DNA of 64,000 bases, from contig NZ_CP128399.1 of assembly GCF_030389965.1 (NCBI RefSeq), positions 2,098,934-2,162,933 of the forward strand, given 5' to 3'. Shown piece by piece: positions 45,516 through 53,786 of this stretch. The translations under genes were made by a program, and so were the position numbers. Below the pieces are notes generated by a model that made no database searches, had not been told where the DNA came from, and saw nothing but the letters and a program-made list of their open reading frames with translations. The DNA comes from Candidatus Chlorohelix allophototropha (GTDB lineage Bacteria; Chloroflexota; Chloroflexia; Chloroheliales; Chloroheliaceae). The stretch's first letter is position 1. Each line of letters starts with the position of its first letter.

Positions 45516-46793
45516 TCAAGCCACCTGAGCAACCAATGGTAACTCTTTGGCCACAAACTTAGCACCGATCCAGACTTTTTTCGGGTCGAAGGTGCTGTCG
45601 TTCTTTAACAAAGAGTAAGCTGTGATTAACATCTTACGCATAACCGCCATCAATGCACTGCGCCCATTCATGCCACGCTTCCTTAATTCGCGGTAATAGT
45701 CCCCAAAGGCAGATACTTTAAGACGCAAACTGACTAATGCCACCATGTATAACAGGCGCCGCAACCGACCACTGCCACGCTTGGAAAGTTTCACCTTGCC
45801 TTTCCATTTTCCGCTTTCCTTCACGGTTAAATCTAGCCCAGCGTAGGCCACCACCTGATTACAATTGGTAAAACGTCCAACTTCGCCTAGCTCTGCCCGT
45901 AACCCTGCGATGGTTTTTGGTCCAAATTCGGGGATTTCAGCCAACTTCTTGGCTGCTTCATCTTTTTGCAGTAGTTGAGCAATTTCACTTTCTAAAATCT
46001 CAAGGTTAGCCTGGGTATGTAGCAATTGGTCGCACAAAATCACTAAGCCATGGGCACGGGCATTACTGGCAAGCCCACTACTGGCAGATTTTTTACTCAA
46101 TGTAAGTAGCCGTTCAGCGGTTTTCAAACCATAATGACCGTTACTTAATTCAATGAGTTTAGCACTTAGAATTCCTATAGGAACTTCTGCAATTGCTTGA
46201 CGGCTAGGATATAAGGACAGGGCAGTGGGGCGGCAGGGGTCAGCAAAGACCTGAGTATATTCTGGAAATATAACAAAAAGTAAGGCGTGAATTTCATTTC
46301 GATAGCGACCAATTTCATCGGCTAGGTTGGAATGAAGCCGAACTAATTCGCGATAGGTCGCCACCAAATCACCTGGCACATAAGCTGGTCGAGCCTCATC
46401 GCTTAGGACTACCCTGGCAATCGTTCCAGCATCCAAGGCATCAGTTTTAGCCCGTAAACCACGACGTTGTGCGAACTGATGGGTTTGGACCGGATGTAAA
46501 AGAATTAAATTATAACCCAATCTGGCTAGATAGTGATACAAGTTTTCCCAGTAACGTCCAGTCGCTTCCAAGCCGATGGTGATTTGAGCTGGTATTACCC
46601 CTAAACTTTCGAGCTTAGTCAGCACAAAAGCATAACCTTGCGCGTCATTAGTAAATTCGAGAGGCTTGATGACTACTGTTTTGTCAGGGCGAAGTACACT
46701 TATACTACACTTCTCACAACCTACATCAATACCCACGGCAAACAGCCGACCTATTGAGGCTTGCTTTGGGGTTTCACATGGAGGAGTAATCAT
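45516..46793 (-). CDS. IS110-family transposase
   Basis: This is a 425-residue DEDD (RuvC-like) transposase from ATG 46793, which has AAGGTG six bases upstream. A longer frame to 46904 would use a non-coding leader. The RuvC-like domain starts LFAVGIDVGCEKCSISVLRP (first Asp) and has IGLEATGRYWENLYHYL (Glu) and RAKTDALDAGTIARVV (Asp pair). The C-terminal transposase_20 domain is IPEFGPKTIAGLRAELGEVG, with the serine-containing RGSGRLRRLLYM region. It appears intact. In this family target and donor are specified by a bridge RNA made from the element's non-coding end. Confidence 0.92.
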   Translation of the reverse strand: MITPPCETPKQASIGRLFAVGIDVGCEKCSISVLRPDKTVVIKPLEFTNDAQGYAFVLTKLESLGVIPAQITIGLEATGRYWENLYHYLARLGYNLILLHPVQTHQFAQRRGLRAKTDALDAGTIARVVLSDEARPAYVPGDLVATYRELVRLHSNLADEIGRYRNEIHALLFVIFPEYTQVFADPCRPTALSLYPSRQAIAEVPIGILSAKLIELSNGHYGLKTAERLLTLSKKSASSGLASNARAHGLVILCDQLLHTQANLEILESEIAQLLQKDEAAKKLAEIPEFGPKTIAGLRAELGEVGRFTNCNQVVAYAGLDLTVKESGKWKGKVKLSKRGSGRLRRLLYMVALVSLRLKVSAFGDYYRELRKRGMNGRSALMAVMRKMLITAYSLLKNDSTFDPKKVWIGAKFVAKELPLVAQVA

Positions 46794-47080
46794 TTTTTGC
46801 ACCTTAGTCCAGCTAAAAGGGCTGCTACACAATGCACTATTGAACTTACGGGACACCCAACCATTCAGCGCGTGCGTAAGCTTATCGCGGATAGCCAGTC
46901 GCATAACTGCGCTGTAACAAGCCTAATTGCCGCTACTAGCGCTAATGGTCGGGGAACAGTCTTTGCAAGTCGGTCTTCTCCACTGCTATCCAGTTATGAA
47001 GCCGTAAGTCGAGACCTCGGTTCTCCCGTTACCATCAGTCTATTAGCTTTTGAGTACTTTGCTGTAGTCTAAGCTTTTCT
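46794..47080 (-). ncRNA. Candidate bridge RNA region of the IS110 element
   Basis: This is the non-coding stretch between the 5' end of the IS110 transposase gene and the element's right end (minus-strand upstream side). In the IS110 subgroup the bridge RNA is transcribed from this position. The stretch is about 290 nt, enough for the usual 150-200 nt RNA, and contains local inverted repeats. The RNA boundaries, guide loops and target match were not determined. Confidence 0.45.
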
Positions 47081-47173
47081 TTGTTCAAAACTATTATATA
47101 AGTAGAACTCACATCGAGACCAAGCAGAACCGGGGGAGATTTTTACAGAACATTTTGTTGAGCGATAATAAAG

Positions 47174-47290
47174 ACTGGCTCATCCGCAATCTCGCTGATT
47201 CAGCTACATTTTGAACCGGAATTGTGTAACCTTAACCGTAATCTAATCTCAAAATGGATTACACATCAGCGAACCTGCGGATGAGCCAGT
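47174..47290. repeat. 117-bp palindromic (MITE-like) element
   Basis: ACTGGCTCATCCGCA (47174-47188) is perfectly inverted at 47276-47290. Inside, TCGCTGAT and CATTTTGA also have inverted partners, so almost the whole unit can fold into one long imperfect hairpin. No gene is inside. It lies between the IS110 and IS481 remnants. No obvious target duplication is seen. Confidence 0.6.
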
Positions 47291-47417
47291 TTTGGTTCTG
47301 TCTCAATCTTGCTGATTCGGGGGGTAGGTACATACACTCAACTTTAAGTGTAATGATTAGGACTAGATCGGACACATATGCTAAACTAAAACCAAACACT
47401 AGCAGAAGGAGTGTCCG

Positions 47418-47711
47418 ATGTCAGCCGAACAAAAAATCATTAAAGCCCGCGTGGGCTTGCTCAAATTAGCCGAGGAGTTAGGCAATGTCAGCCAGGTCCT
47501 GGGCTATTCCCGCGATACTTTCTACCGCTACCGCGAACTGTTCGAGAGCGGTGGTGAACTGGCCCTGCTCGATGTCAGCCGCAAAAAGCCTCTCCCGGCT
47601 AACCGGGTCGAACCCTAGGTCGAAGAAGCCGTGGTCACCTTCGCCTTTGACCAGCCGGCTTTCGGTCAGTTACGGGTCAGTAATGAGCTCAAGATGTTGA
47701 AAGTCAATTAG
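47418..47711 (+). pseudogene. IS481-family transposase, N-terminal stub with amber codon
   Basis: From ATG 47418 (AGAAGGAG upstream) the frame reads [20 protein letters not shown] and [20 protein letters not shown], the helix-turn-helix domain of IS481 transposases. TAG at 47616-47618 interrupts it. The same frame continues with VEEAVVTFAFDQPAFGQLRV to a second stop at 47711, after which homology ends. The DDE catalytic domain is absent. An IS end-like ACTAGATCGGACA lies at about 47363. Confidence 0.8.
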
Positions 47712-47973
47712 AAAGGTATGCGAATTGCCTCAAGAAAGAATCTTACCGGAGAGAAACCATTGCCTCACGAGTAATATTACCACTCCGAATAGCACAATTG
47801 ATTGCTTCATTATAAATCTTACCCTACTCTACCACAATATCCTTCAGACTTTTACTATTTGCGACCGAAGAGCGGCCAGCTTGTCTGGTCGCGGTGAGGT
47901 CGGGCTGGCGGCACAAATGCCGCCAGCCTTTTCTTAAAATTACTTAACCCTTAACCGCGTGAGCAAGCTAAAA

Positions 47974-48456
47974 TCAAACTTGGCTGGGCTCATTTTCCAG
48001 TATTAGAGTCATCTCACTCGCCCGTAATGGCCGTGGTAAAATCTCCTGAATAGCCAGATCTTCCTGCAACCAATCATCATCAAATTCGATTATCATCTCG
48101 GCCCGCCACTCTTTCATCCGACGCTGCAAAGTTCGCACTTGCACCGCCGGAAACTTACCAGGGTACTTCCTTTGTAACTTTTGAAACAGCGACGTTATCG
48201 TGCCACCAGGTTCTTCTCGAAGCCAGGTTTTCAATTCGTCGTTTACCTCTAAAAAAGGATCTATTCGGGTGCGATAGCTACGTGGTACTGCTGATTTCTG
48301 GCTACAATGATAGTGACGTTTACCTCTGGTTAAATCAAGGGCTATTTCTAGCGGCTGCAAAGTTAACTCGCCATCACCACTAATTATTCGACTATTTGCA
48401 CCCACGCAACTTTTGACATCAAATTTGACGGCATTCGTAGGTGTAGTTGCTACCAC
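47974..48456 (-). CDS. Accessory protein of the DDE element
   Basis: This is a 160-residue protein downstream of the transposase in the same element (42-base gap). The central part reads AVPRSYRTRIDPFLEVNDEL, then FQKLQRKYPGKFPAVQVRTL and QRRMKEWRAE, a helix-rich DNA-binding-like pattern also seen in N-terminal parts of Mu/IS21-type transposases. It probably helps the transposase bind DNA. The TTG/ATG choice of start is uncertain. It could equally be a split-off domain of the transposase. Confidence 0.7.
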   Translation of the reverse strand: MVATTPTNAVKFDVKSCVGANSRIISGDGELTLQPLEIALDLTRGKRHYHCSQKSAVPRSYRTRIDPFLEVNDELKTWLREEPGGTITSLFQKLQRKYPGKFPAVQVRTLQRRMKEWRAEMIIEFDDDWLQEDLAIQEILPRPLRASEMTLILENEPSQV

Positions 48457-48498
48457 TCCTACCGGCTCAAAAGCTTTTGCTGGTAAGAGAGCTTGCTT

Positions 48499-49650
48499 CT
48501 ACAAAGCATTTTGTAATGTTTGGAGTTGCGCCAGAAGTTGTACCGGGTCAAGAGCACGGGCTACCTCTTCCAGCTGATTTTTAGCCTCAGCGGTCAGTAT
48601 CTGAGCGTCCCCAAGCCGTTGGAAGGGAGTTTGGGCTTGATCATATTTACGGTAGAGGCTACTCCCTTTCCGAGTTTTAACCGGTAGTTTCATCGAGGGT
48701 TGGAAAAAATTGACATAGAGCCGCGTGGCCCGATAGACCTCCGCTAATTGCCGGTAGCTTTTTTCGCCTTCAAAACGGTCATAACCAATCAGTTGGCGTA
48801 CCATCGCACCATTTTTCTGCTCGACAAAACACTGATCATTCTTTTTGTAAGGTCGCCCACGGGTGAAAGTAATTTTCTCCCGTTCACAATAAGCAATCAG
48901 CTCGTTATTAATAAACTCACTTCCATTGTCAGAGTCTATTCCCAGTATTGGAAAAGGTAAAAGTAGCCGGACCCGATCTAAAGCCTGAATTACGGTGTGT
49001 TGACTACGCTGAAGTAAAGCCTGACATTCAGTCCAGCCGGTGGCGACATCGGTTAGGGTCAGGGTGTAAAGGTAACTACCTTCAGCACTATTGCCACAAT
49101 GAGCCACCAGATCAATTTCCAGAAAACCGGGTTTGACCTCATTCCATTCGGCGAAAGTGCGGATTGGCACCTGATGTTTAAGCAACTTCCCAGCTTTAGT
49201 GGTACTAATGCCGTGAGGCTGGTCAGCTTGTCGGGCAGCTTTAAGCAGGCGGTCAGCCGTAGCTGGACTAATTGAAAGGAGTTGAGCGCGAAGGGAATTG
49301 GTAAGGGTTAAATGACCGTGCCGCTCGAGAGCAAGGATTAGTTCTGGCAAGAATGGTACCAATCGTTTAGCACAAATAAAATTAGCGGCGGCCCAAGCAG
49401 TAGTCAGGGCATCTTTAACCGCTGGACCATAAATTGGTGGGCGAGGGCGGCTAATCCGAGTTAGTGGGGTGAGAGTAGGATCAGTCTGAGGCTGGGTAAG
49501 TAACCGAATAGCATATTTACGGGCATAACCAGTGGTAGCGATAAATTCGTCGAGGATCAGCGATTTTTGGGAAAGGTTAGCTTCCCGATACCGAGGGGCT
49601 ACCCGATCCAGAAGTTCACGTTTGGATCCATAACTCATAGTTGATTTCAT
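48499..49650 (-). CDS. Integrase-core (rve) DDE transposase
   Basis: This is a 383-residue transposase. The N-terminal helix-turn-helix region (about 1-110) contains EFIATTGYARKYAIRLL. The DDE core has Asp in FLEIDLVAHCG, Asp in LGIDSDNGSEFINNELIAY and Glu in NDQCFVEQKNGAMVRQL. C-terminal YVNFFQPSMKLPVKTRKGSS is typical of the group. It looks complete and is inside the 16-bp inverted repeats, so the element may be active. Confidence 0.88.
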   Translation of the reverse strand: MKSTMSYGSKRELLDRVAPRYREANLSQKSLILDEFIATTGYARKYAIRLLTQPQTDPTLTPLTRISRPRPPIYGPAVKDALTTAWAAANFICAKRLVPFLPELILALERHGHLTLTNSLRAQLLSISPATADRLLKAARQADQPHGISTTKAGKLLKHQVPIRTFAEWNEVKPGFLEIDLVAHCGNSAEGSYLYTLTLTDVATGWTECQALLQRSQHTVIQALDRVRLLLPFPILGIDSDNGSEFINNELIAYCEREKITFTRGRPYKKNDQCFVEQKNGAMVRQLIGYDRFEGEKSYRQLAEVYRATRLYVNFFQPSMKLPVKTRKGSSLYRKYDQAQTPFQRLGDAQILTAEAKNQLEEVARALDPVQLLAQLQTLQNAL

Positions 49651-49719
49651 TTATTACCCTCCACAAGATTTTTTAGCTAGAAATGTTAGTAAAAAATGTT
49701 TCGGGTAATATTACTCGTG

Positions 49720-50045
49720 CGGCAAATTTCAGGTCAAGGTTACTTTTCCCGCGAGGAAGCGCGGTACAGAGCTTCAGCCTGATAGCAGAGAGCAAAAGCC
49801 GCCAAGATGACGATCCGCCCATCGGTAATCAGGCACAGGTGCAACCACTCCAACTGGCAGGAGTAGTGGCAGGCAAGAAAAGCAGCAGCCGCAAAAGCCG
49901 GAAAGCGGTCTAGCGGGAGAAGGGTCGGTAACCACTCCGACCCTTAAAAACTCACAAATCCCCCCACACTCCTCATACATCTCCATCGCGCCCCTTGCGA
50001 GCCAGCAGCGGTCAGTCCCGAAACGGATTGACCGCTAAATTGTTT
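49720..50045. other. Gap with hairpins and unrecognised remnants
   Basis: No convincing gene is seen. A terminator-like hairpin (AAGGGTCGG / CCGACCCTT, 49920-49945) lies in the middle, and a second one (AGCGGTCA / TGACCGCT, 50007-50036) sits just beyond the yceI stop and may end its transcript. A short frame ending at 49913 (…KKSSSRKSRKAV) may be the tail of a gene cut by the element to the left. Confidence 0.4.
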
Positions 50046-50591
50046 TCAGTTCAATCCAACTCGGCTTTCATAGGATTTAGCTAAGTGAAGCGCTGCAGAA
50101 TAATTAAGGGCTTTGACCTGGACGCTTATTTCTACTTCACGCCCAATGGGCATCCGGTTGAAGTTCAAGCCAAAATCCCTGCGAAGAAGAGTAGTTGCTG
50201 CCCTGAATTGGGGTGCTTCAATATTGGATTCTTCAATTAAGGTAACGTCTAAAGTTACCGTACGGGTTATATTTCGAATAGTAAGCCCCCCCTTTACCGA
50301 TAAATGAGTCTCATCCGACTGTTCAATACTGGCGCTTCGGAAAGTGATGAGCGGATAGCGTTCTACCTCGAAGAAATCTGCTGTTTTTAGGTGTTTATCG
50401 CGTCGGGCATTTCCGGTATTTACGCTTGCAGGGTCTATCTCGGCGTAAACTGACCAATTCCCTGGATTGACCCCCTCAAGATTAAAATTAGCCAGTCGCA
50501 TTGTCATTTTTCCCCTGACTTTAACCAACCCCCAAAACTTCTTAACCCTGAACTCAATCAGCGTGTTTTCACCTTCTATTTTCCAGCCCAT
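50046..50591 (-). CDS. YceI-family protein
   Basis: This is a 181-residue lipocalin-like YceI domain protein. The start is MGWKIEGENTLIEFRVKKFW, with typical internal motifs RRDKHLKTADFFEVERYPLI and RNITRTVTLDV, and a final RMPIGREVEISVQVKALNYS. YceI proteins bind long isoprenoid or lipid ligands. No signal peptide is visible, so it is probably cytoplasmic, unlike E. coli YceI. ATG 50591 has AAAGGAT seven bases upstream. Confidence 0.92.
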   Translation of the reverse strand: MGWKIEGENTLIEFRVKKFWGLVKVRGKMTMRLANFNLEGVNPGNWSVYAEIDPASVNTGNARRDKHLKTADFFEVERYPLITFRSASIEQSDETHLSVKGGLTIRNITRTVTLDVTLIEESNIEAPQFRAATTLLRRDFGLNFNRMPIGREVEISVQVKALNYSAALHLAKSYESRVGLN

Positions 50592-50705
50592 TTTTGTTAT
50601 CCTTTCTAAATCTGTTGGTACTCAGTAATTCAAGCTTATTTTTCTTTTCTGGAGCGCCAGCCACACGCTCATATATATCTACGGTAAAAACATTGAAGGT
50701 TTTTT

Positions 50706-51254
50706 TCAATCCAACACCTTGCGCATTATGGACTGAGTTTGGACAAAACCTTCGCGGCGGTAAAAGCTGATGGCGCGCTGATTGCTGGCGGTTACATAGA
50801 GTTGCACTACCGTCTGCCCCTTTTCCAACGCCCATTCACCAGCGGTTTCTAGCAAAGCTTCAGCCATGCCACTGCCCCGCCACTGATTCTCGATAAAGAG
50901 CGCTTCTACTTCTGCCCACTCCCGGCACCGCCAGAGAACTGAATCCCGGTGGATCGCCGCGATCAACATCCCGCAAGCTTTGCCACTTTCTTTATCGCGC
51001 GCCAGCCAGCAAATCGCCTTGTTTCCTTCCACTATTTCGGCTAGGTGCGTCTCAAAACAGCTTTCCCATTCCTCGGATAGAGCAAAACGATGATCCAGCG
51101 CAGAGTTAAAAGCGTGCAATTTCCAGAAAAGCGCCTTGATCTCAGCTCGATCATCAGCGGTGGCGGATGTCACCGTCCAGGTCAGCGTTTGTTGCCCGTT
51201 TTTGGCACGGGCGGTGTTCTCGAAAAGTTTGTTTGAACTGATTGCCGCTACCAT
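50706..51254 (-). CDS. GNAT-family acetyltransferase
   Basis: This is a 182-residue N-acetyltransferase. The acetyl-CoA-binding motif is ALFIENQWRGSGMAEALLET, the R/Q-x-x-G-x-A/G loop of the fold, followed by QLYVTASNQRAISFYRREGF. ATG 51254 has AAGGAGG with good spacing. The acceptor is unknown. It stands between the YceI gene and the NB-ARC regulators on the same strand. Confidence 0.9.
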   Translation of the reverse strand: MVAAISSNKLFENTARAKNGQQTLTWTVTSATADDRAEIKALFWKLHAFNSALDHRFALSEEWESCFETHLAEIVEGNKAICWLARDKESGKACGMLIAAIHRDSVLWRCREWAEVEALFIENQWRGSGMAEALLETAGEWALEKGQTVVQLYVTASNQRAISFYRREGFVQTQSIMRKVLD

Positions 51255-51437
51255 CGCCTGCCTCCTTGAAAACTTTAGTTGAATTACCTGTTTAAGCTGG
51301 TTTCAGTTTAGCGTGGCAAACTAAAGTAGGCATCGGTGAGTACACCTAACACTCTCACCTATTCGCCCGCTTAGACTGAATAGGTGAGGTTACTTATTGT
51401 GGTTCAGGCATAAATGGAAGAGTTATATCAGGTGAGC

Positions 51438-53768
51438 TTATTTTCCACCGCGAAACGGGTGGCAGCAGTGCGAGAGGTGACATCTATTTTGGCGAATATA
51501 GAGCGTAAATGCGCCTCCACGTACTTCTACCTCGCGTTCTGATAGGCCCGCAGGAGAGGTTGAACCAGACGGGGATGTATCAGCCGGATAAGGTTTTAGT
51601 TCGGGTTCTGAGTTAACGATTTGTTGCGCCAGCGCCAGCGCTTCCTCCATTGCCAACCGTTTGCCTTCTGTTACCATAGCCTCGTAGGTGGCTTCGTCCA
51701 ATTGAGAGCGAATAGCCTGCAGCAGCGGTTCTCTGATTCTTTTTGAGAAAGGCGGCTCATCTCCTAGGGTCCAGTTTTTTCCTAGCTCCATGGAGGCACT
51801 CATTAACCGTGCACCTAGTCGGGCGCTTTCCGGTCCTGTCTCATTGGCTTCCAAACCCGCCAACCCCGCAATATGAACCAGCGCCACCAGCATCGCAATT
51901 TTATTTTTATATTGTAATATCAGTGGTAAATTTTCCTTAAAAAGTTTTCTTGCTGCCTTGTAATCTCCCGCCACCAGCATCATAGAGCTAAGCCCAATGA
52001 AACCGGTGGTGGCGCTGTAGAAATCTCCCGTCTCCTGAAAAAGCCTGTTCCCTTCATAAGCCAGCGGAATAGAACTGACCGGGTCTTGGTCGGCGATAGC
52101 CAGCAAGCAACGTAAAGTAAGTGCGGCAGCGATGCGCCATTTATCGTTTAATTGGCGGGCTAATGCCTCGCTTTCCCGGCTCAAGTGGTGGGATTTCGCC
52201 AGATCATGCTGGTAATTGAAATATACCCAGCCCAACCCGTTATAGGCATCGGCAATGCCAGCTAGGTCGTTCATCTCTTGTCGCAAGCGCAGGTTTTCCT
52301 GGTGATAATATAGCGAACGTTCAAAATCCAGCGTGCTCAATAAAATAGCCAGCCCGTGATAAGCCCTCGCTTTAAGCTGAATCGGCACGGGTTTTCCTTC
52401 TGCCAACGCTACCGTTTTTTCCAGCCAGCGCGAGCCTTCTATGGTGTGAATATGCAATTGCCAAAAACGCCAGAGCGCCCCGCCTAGCCGTAGCCCCACC
52501 AGATAAGGCTCAGAGAAGTCAGGCGAAATTGAATCGTTTGTCTGCTCTGGTACAGGGGCAGTAGCCCAGCCCAATACCGCCCTCAGATTATCGTGCTCGG
52601 TTTCCAGCCGCTCCAGCCAGTAAATCTGCTCCGATCCGGTGAGTCTGGTACGGGCTTGTTCTGCCAGTTCTAGGTAATACGCGGCGTGACGTTGGCGGGT
52701 GACTTCAAGGTCGCCGCTTTCAGAAAGCTTTTCCAGCGCGTACTGGCGAATAGTTTCGAGCATGCGATAGCGCACATTTGGAGTCTGCTCCATCTGTACC
52801 AGCGACTTATTGATTAACTGACTCATTAGATTTAGCACTTCAGCCTGATCAATTTGCTTTTGCCCCGTTTTAGCTTGAAATCTACCGGCGCACACGGACT
52901 CTGCTGCCTCAAGAGTCCAACCTCCCGTAAATATTGACAGTCGGAGAAATACAACCTTTTCCCTTTCAGGTAACAGACTATAACTCCATTCAATAAGCGC
53001 ATAAAGGGTTTGCTGGCGTGGCTCCGCAGTGCGGTCGTAATTGGTAAGAAGATGGAAGCGGTGATCCAGCCGTTCGGCAATCTGCTCTACCGATAAAGAC
53101 CGAGTGCGAGCAGCCGCCAGTTCTAGCGCCAGCGGTATGCCTTCCAACTTCCGGCAAATCTGTGAAACCGGCTGCGCATTATTAGCATTAATAACAAAGT
53201 TGGGATGTACTGCCCGCACCCTCTCAGTAAAAAGCTGAAGCGCCTCGGAACCGTTAAGCCCTGTTTCAGCGGTTGGCAACGATAGAGGCTGAATAAGTAG
53301 AGTATTCTCGCCTGCAATAGATAACGCCTCTCGACTGGTTGCCAGAATTTGCAGATATGGGCAATTTTTCAAAAGTTGGGAGGTAATCCGGGCGCATTCC
53401 TCCACCAGATGCTCGCAGTTATCCAGAATTAATAGAATCTTTTTATCCCGCCAGTACACGGCCAGTGCTTCAAGCAGTGGGGTATCTTGCTGTTCAAGCA
53501 AGTCCAGCGCGCGGACGATAGTCTGGGGTATCAGTGTCGGGTCGGAGATAGCTGACAGCTCGATGAACCAGACTCCGTCGCGGTAGTTTTCAAGCAAAGA
53601 GGTAGCCGTTTCTATCGATAATCTGGTCTTGCCAGAACCACCCGGTCCGATGAGGGTAAGCAGTCGGGCGGTATTCATAAGTTGTCTGATCTGTTCCAGT
53701 TCTTTGCGGCGACCCACAAAGCTGGTTAGAGAGGCAGGAAGGTTATGCTTTTGACCGAAAATACTCAT
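51438..53768 (-). CDS. NB-ARC/TPR regulator with deleted LuxR helix-turn-helix
   Basis: This is a 776-residue signalling ATPase of the LuxR/MalT-like class. Walker A is LTLIGPGGSGKTRLS; Walker B is ILLILDNCEHLVEEC; TSREALSI and LEGIPLALELAAAR follow in the NB-ARC region. TPR-like helices fill the rest. The family's C-terminal LuxR DNA-binding domain starts (AGLSEREVEV) but the protein then reads RGGAFTLYIRQNR and stops. In the next frame the same bases encode VEAHLRSIFAKIDVTSRTAA, the end of the helix-turn-helix (51435-51520). An internal deletion of about 24 codons plus a frameshift removed the recognition region. The intact paralogue is next door. The protein may retain ATPase and ligand sensing but not DNA binding. 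Confidence 0.85.
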   Translation of the reverse strand: MSIFGQKHNLPASLTSFVGRRKELEQIRQLMNTARLLTLIGPGGSGKTRLSIETATSLLENYRDGVWFIELSAISDPTLIPQTIVRALDLLEQQDTPLLEALAVYWRDKKILLILDNCEHLVEECARITSQLLKNCPYLQILATSREALSIAGENTLLIQPLSLPTAETGLNGSEALQLFTERVRAVHPNFVINANNAQPVSQICRKLEGIPLALELAAARTRSLSVEQIAERLDHRFHLLTNYDRTAEPRQQTLYALIEWSYSLLPEREKVVFLRLSIFTGGWTLEAAESVCAGRFQAKTGQKQIDQAEVLNLMSQLINKSLVQMEQTPNVRYRMLETIRQYALEKLSESGDLEVTRQRHAAYYLELAEQARTRLTGSEQIYWLERLETEHDNLRAVLGWATAPVPEQTNDSISPDFSEPYLVGLRLGGALWRFWQLHIHTIEGSRWLEKTVALAEGKPVPIQLKARAYHGLAILLSTLDFERSLYYHQENLRLRQEMNDLAGIADAYNGLGWVYFNYQHDLAKSHHLSRESEALARQLNDKWRIAAALTLRCLLAIADQDPVSSIPLAYEGNRLFQETGDFYSATTGFIGLSSMMLVAGDYKAARKLFKENLPLILQYKNKIAMLVALVHIAGLAGLEANETGPESARLGARLMSASMELGKNWTLGDEPPFSKRIREPLLQAIRSQLDEATYEAMVTEGKRLAMEEALALAQQIVNSEPELKPYPADTSPSGSTSPAGLSEREVEVRGGAFTLYIRQNRCHLSHCCHPFRGGK

Positions 53769-53786
53769 CATCTGACCAACTCACTT

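Larger units (their letters stand above)
45475..47102 (-). mobile_element. IS110-family element with long inverted ends
   Basis: ACTTATATAATAGTTTTGAA at 45475 onwards reappears inverted at 47083-47102, a perfect 20-bp pair that continues imperfectly inward (AAAGAA). Between them lie one DEDD transposase gene and about 290 bases of upstream non-coding sequence. Clear inverted ends of this length are unusual for the IS110 subgroup. Confidence 0.8.
47766..49719 (-). mobile_element. Two-gene DDE insertion element with 16-bp inverted repeats
   Basis: CACGAGTAATATTACC at 47766-47781 is perfectly inverted at 49704-49719. The element is 1,954 bp and holds an rve-type transposase and a second ORF on the minus strand. 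No family name was assigned; the transposase resembles integrase-core transposases common in cyanobacteria and Chloroflexota. Confidence 0.75.
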
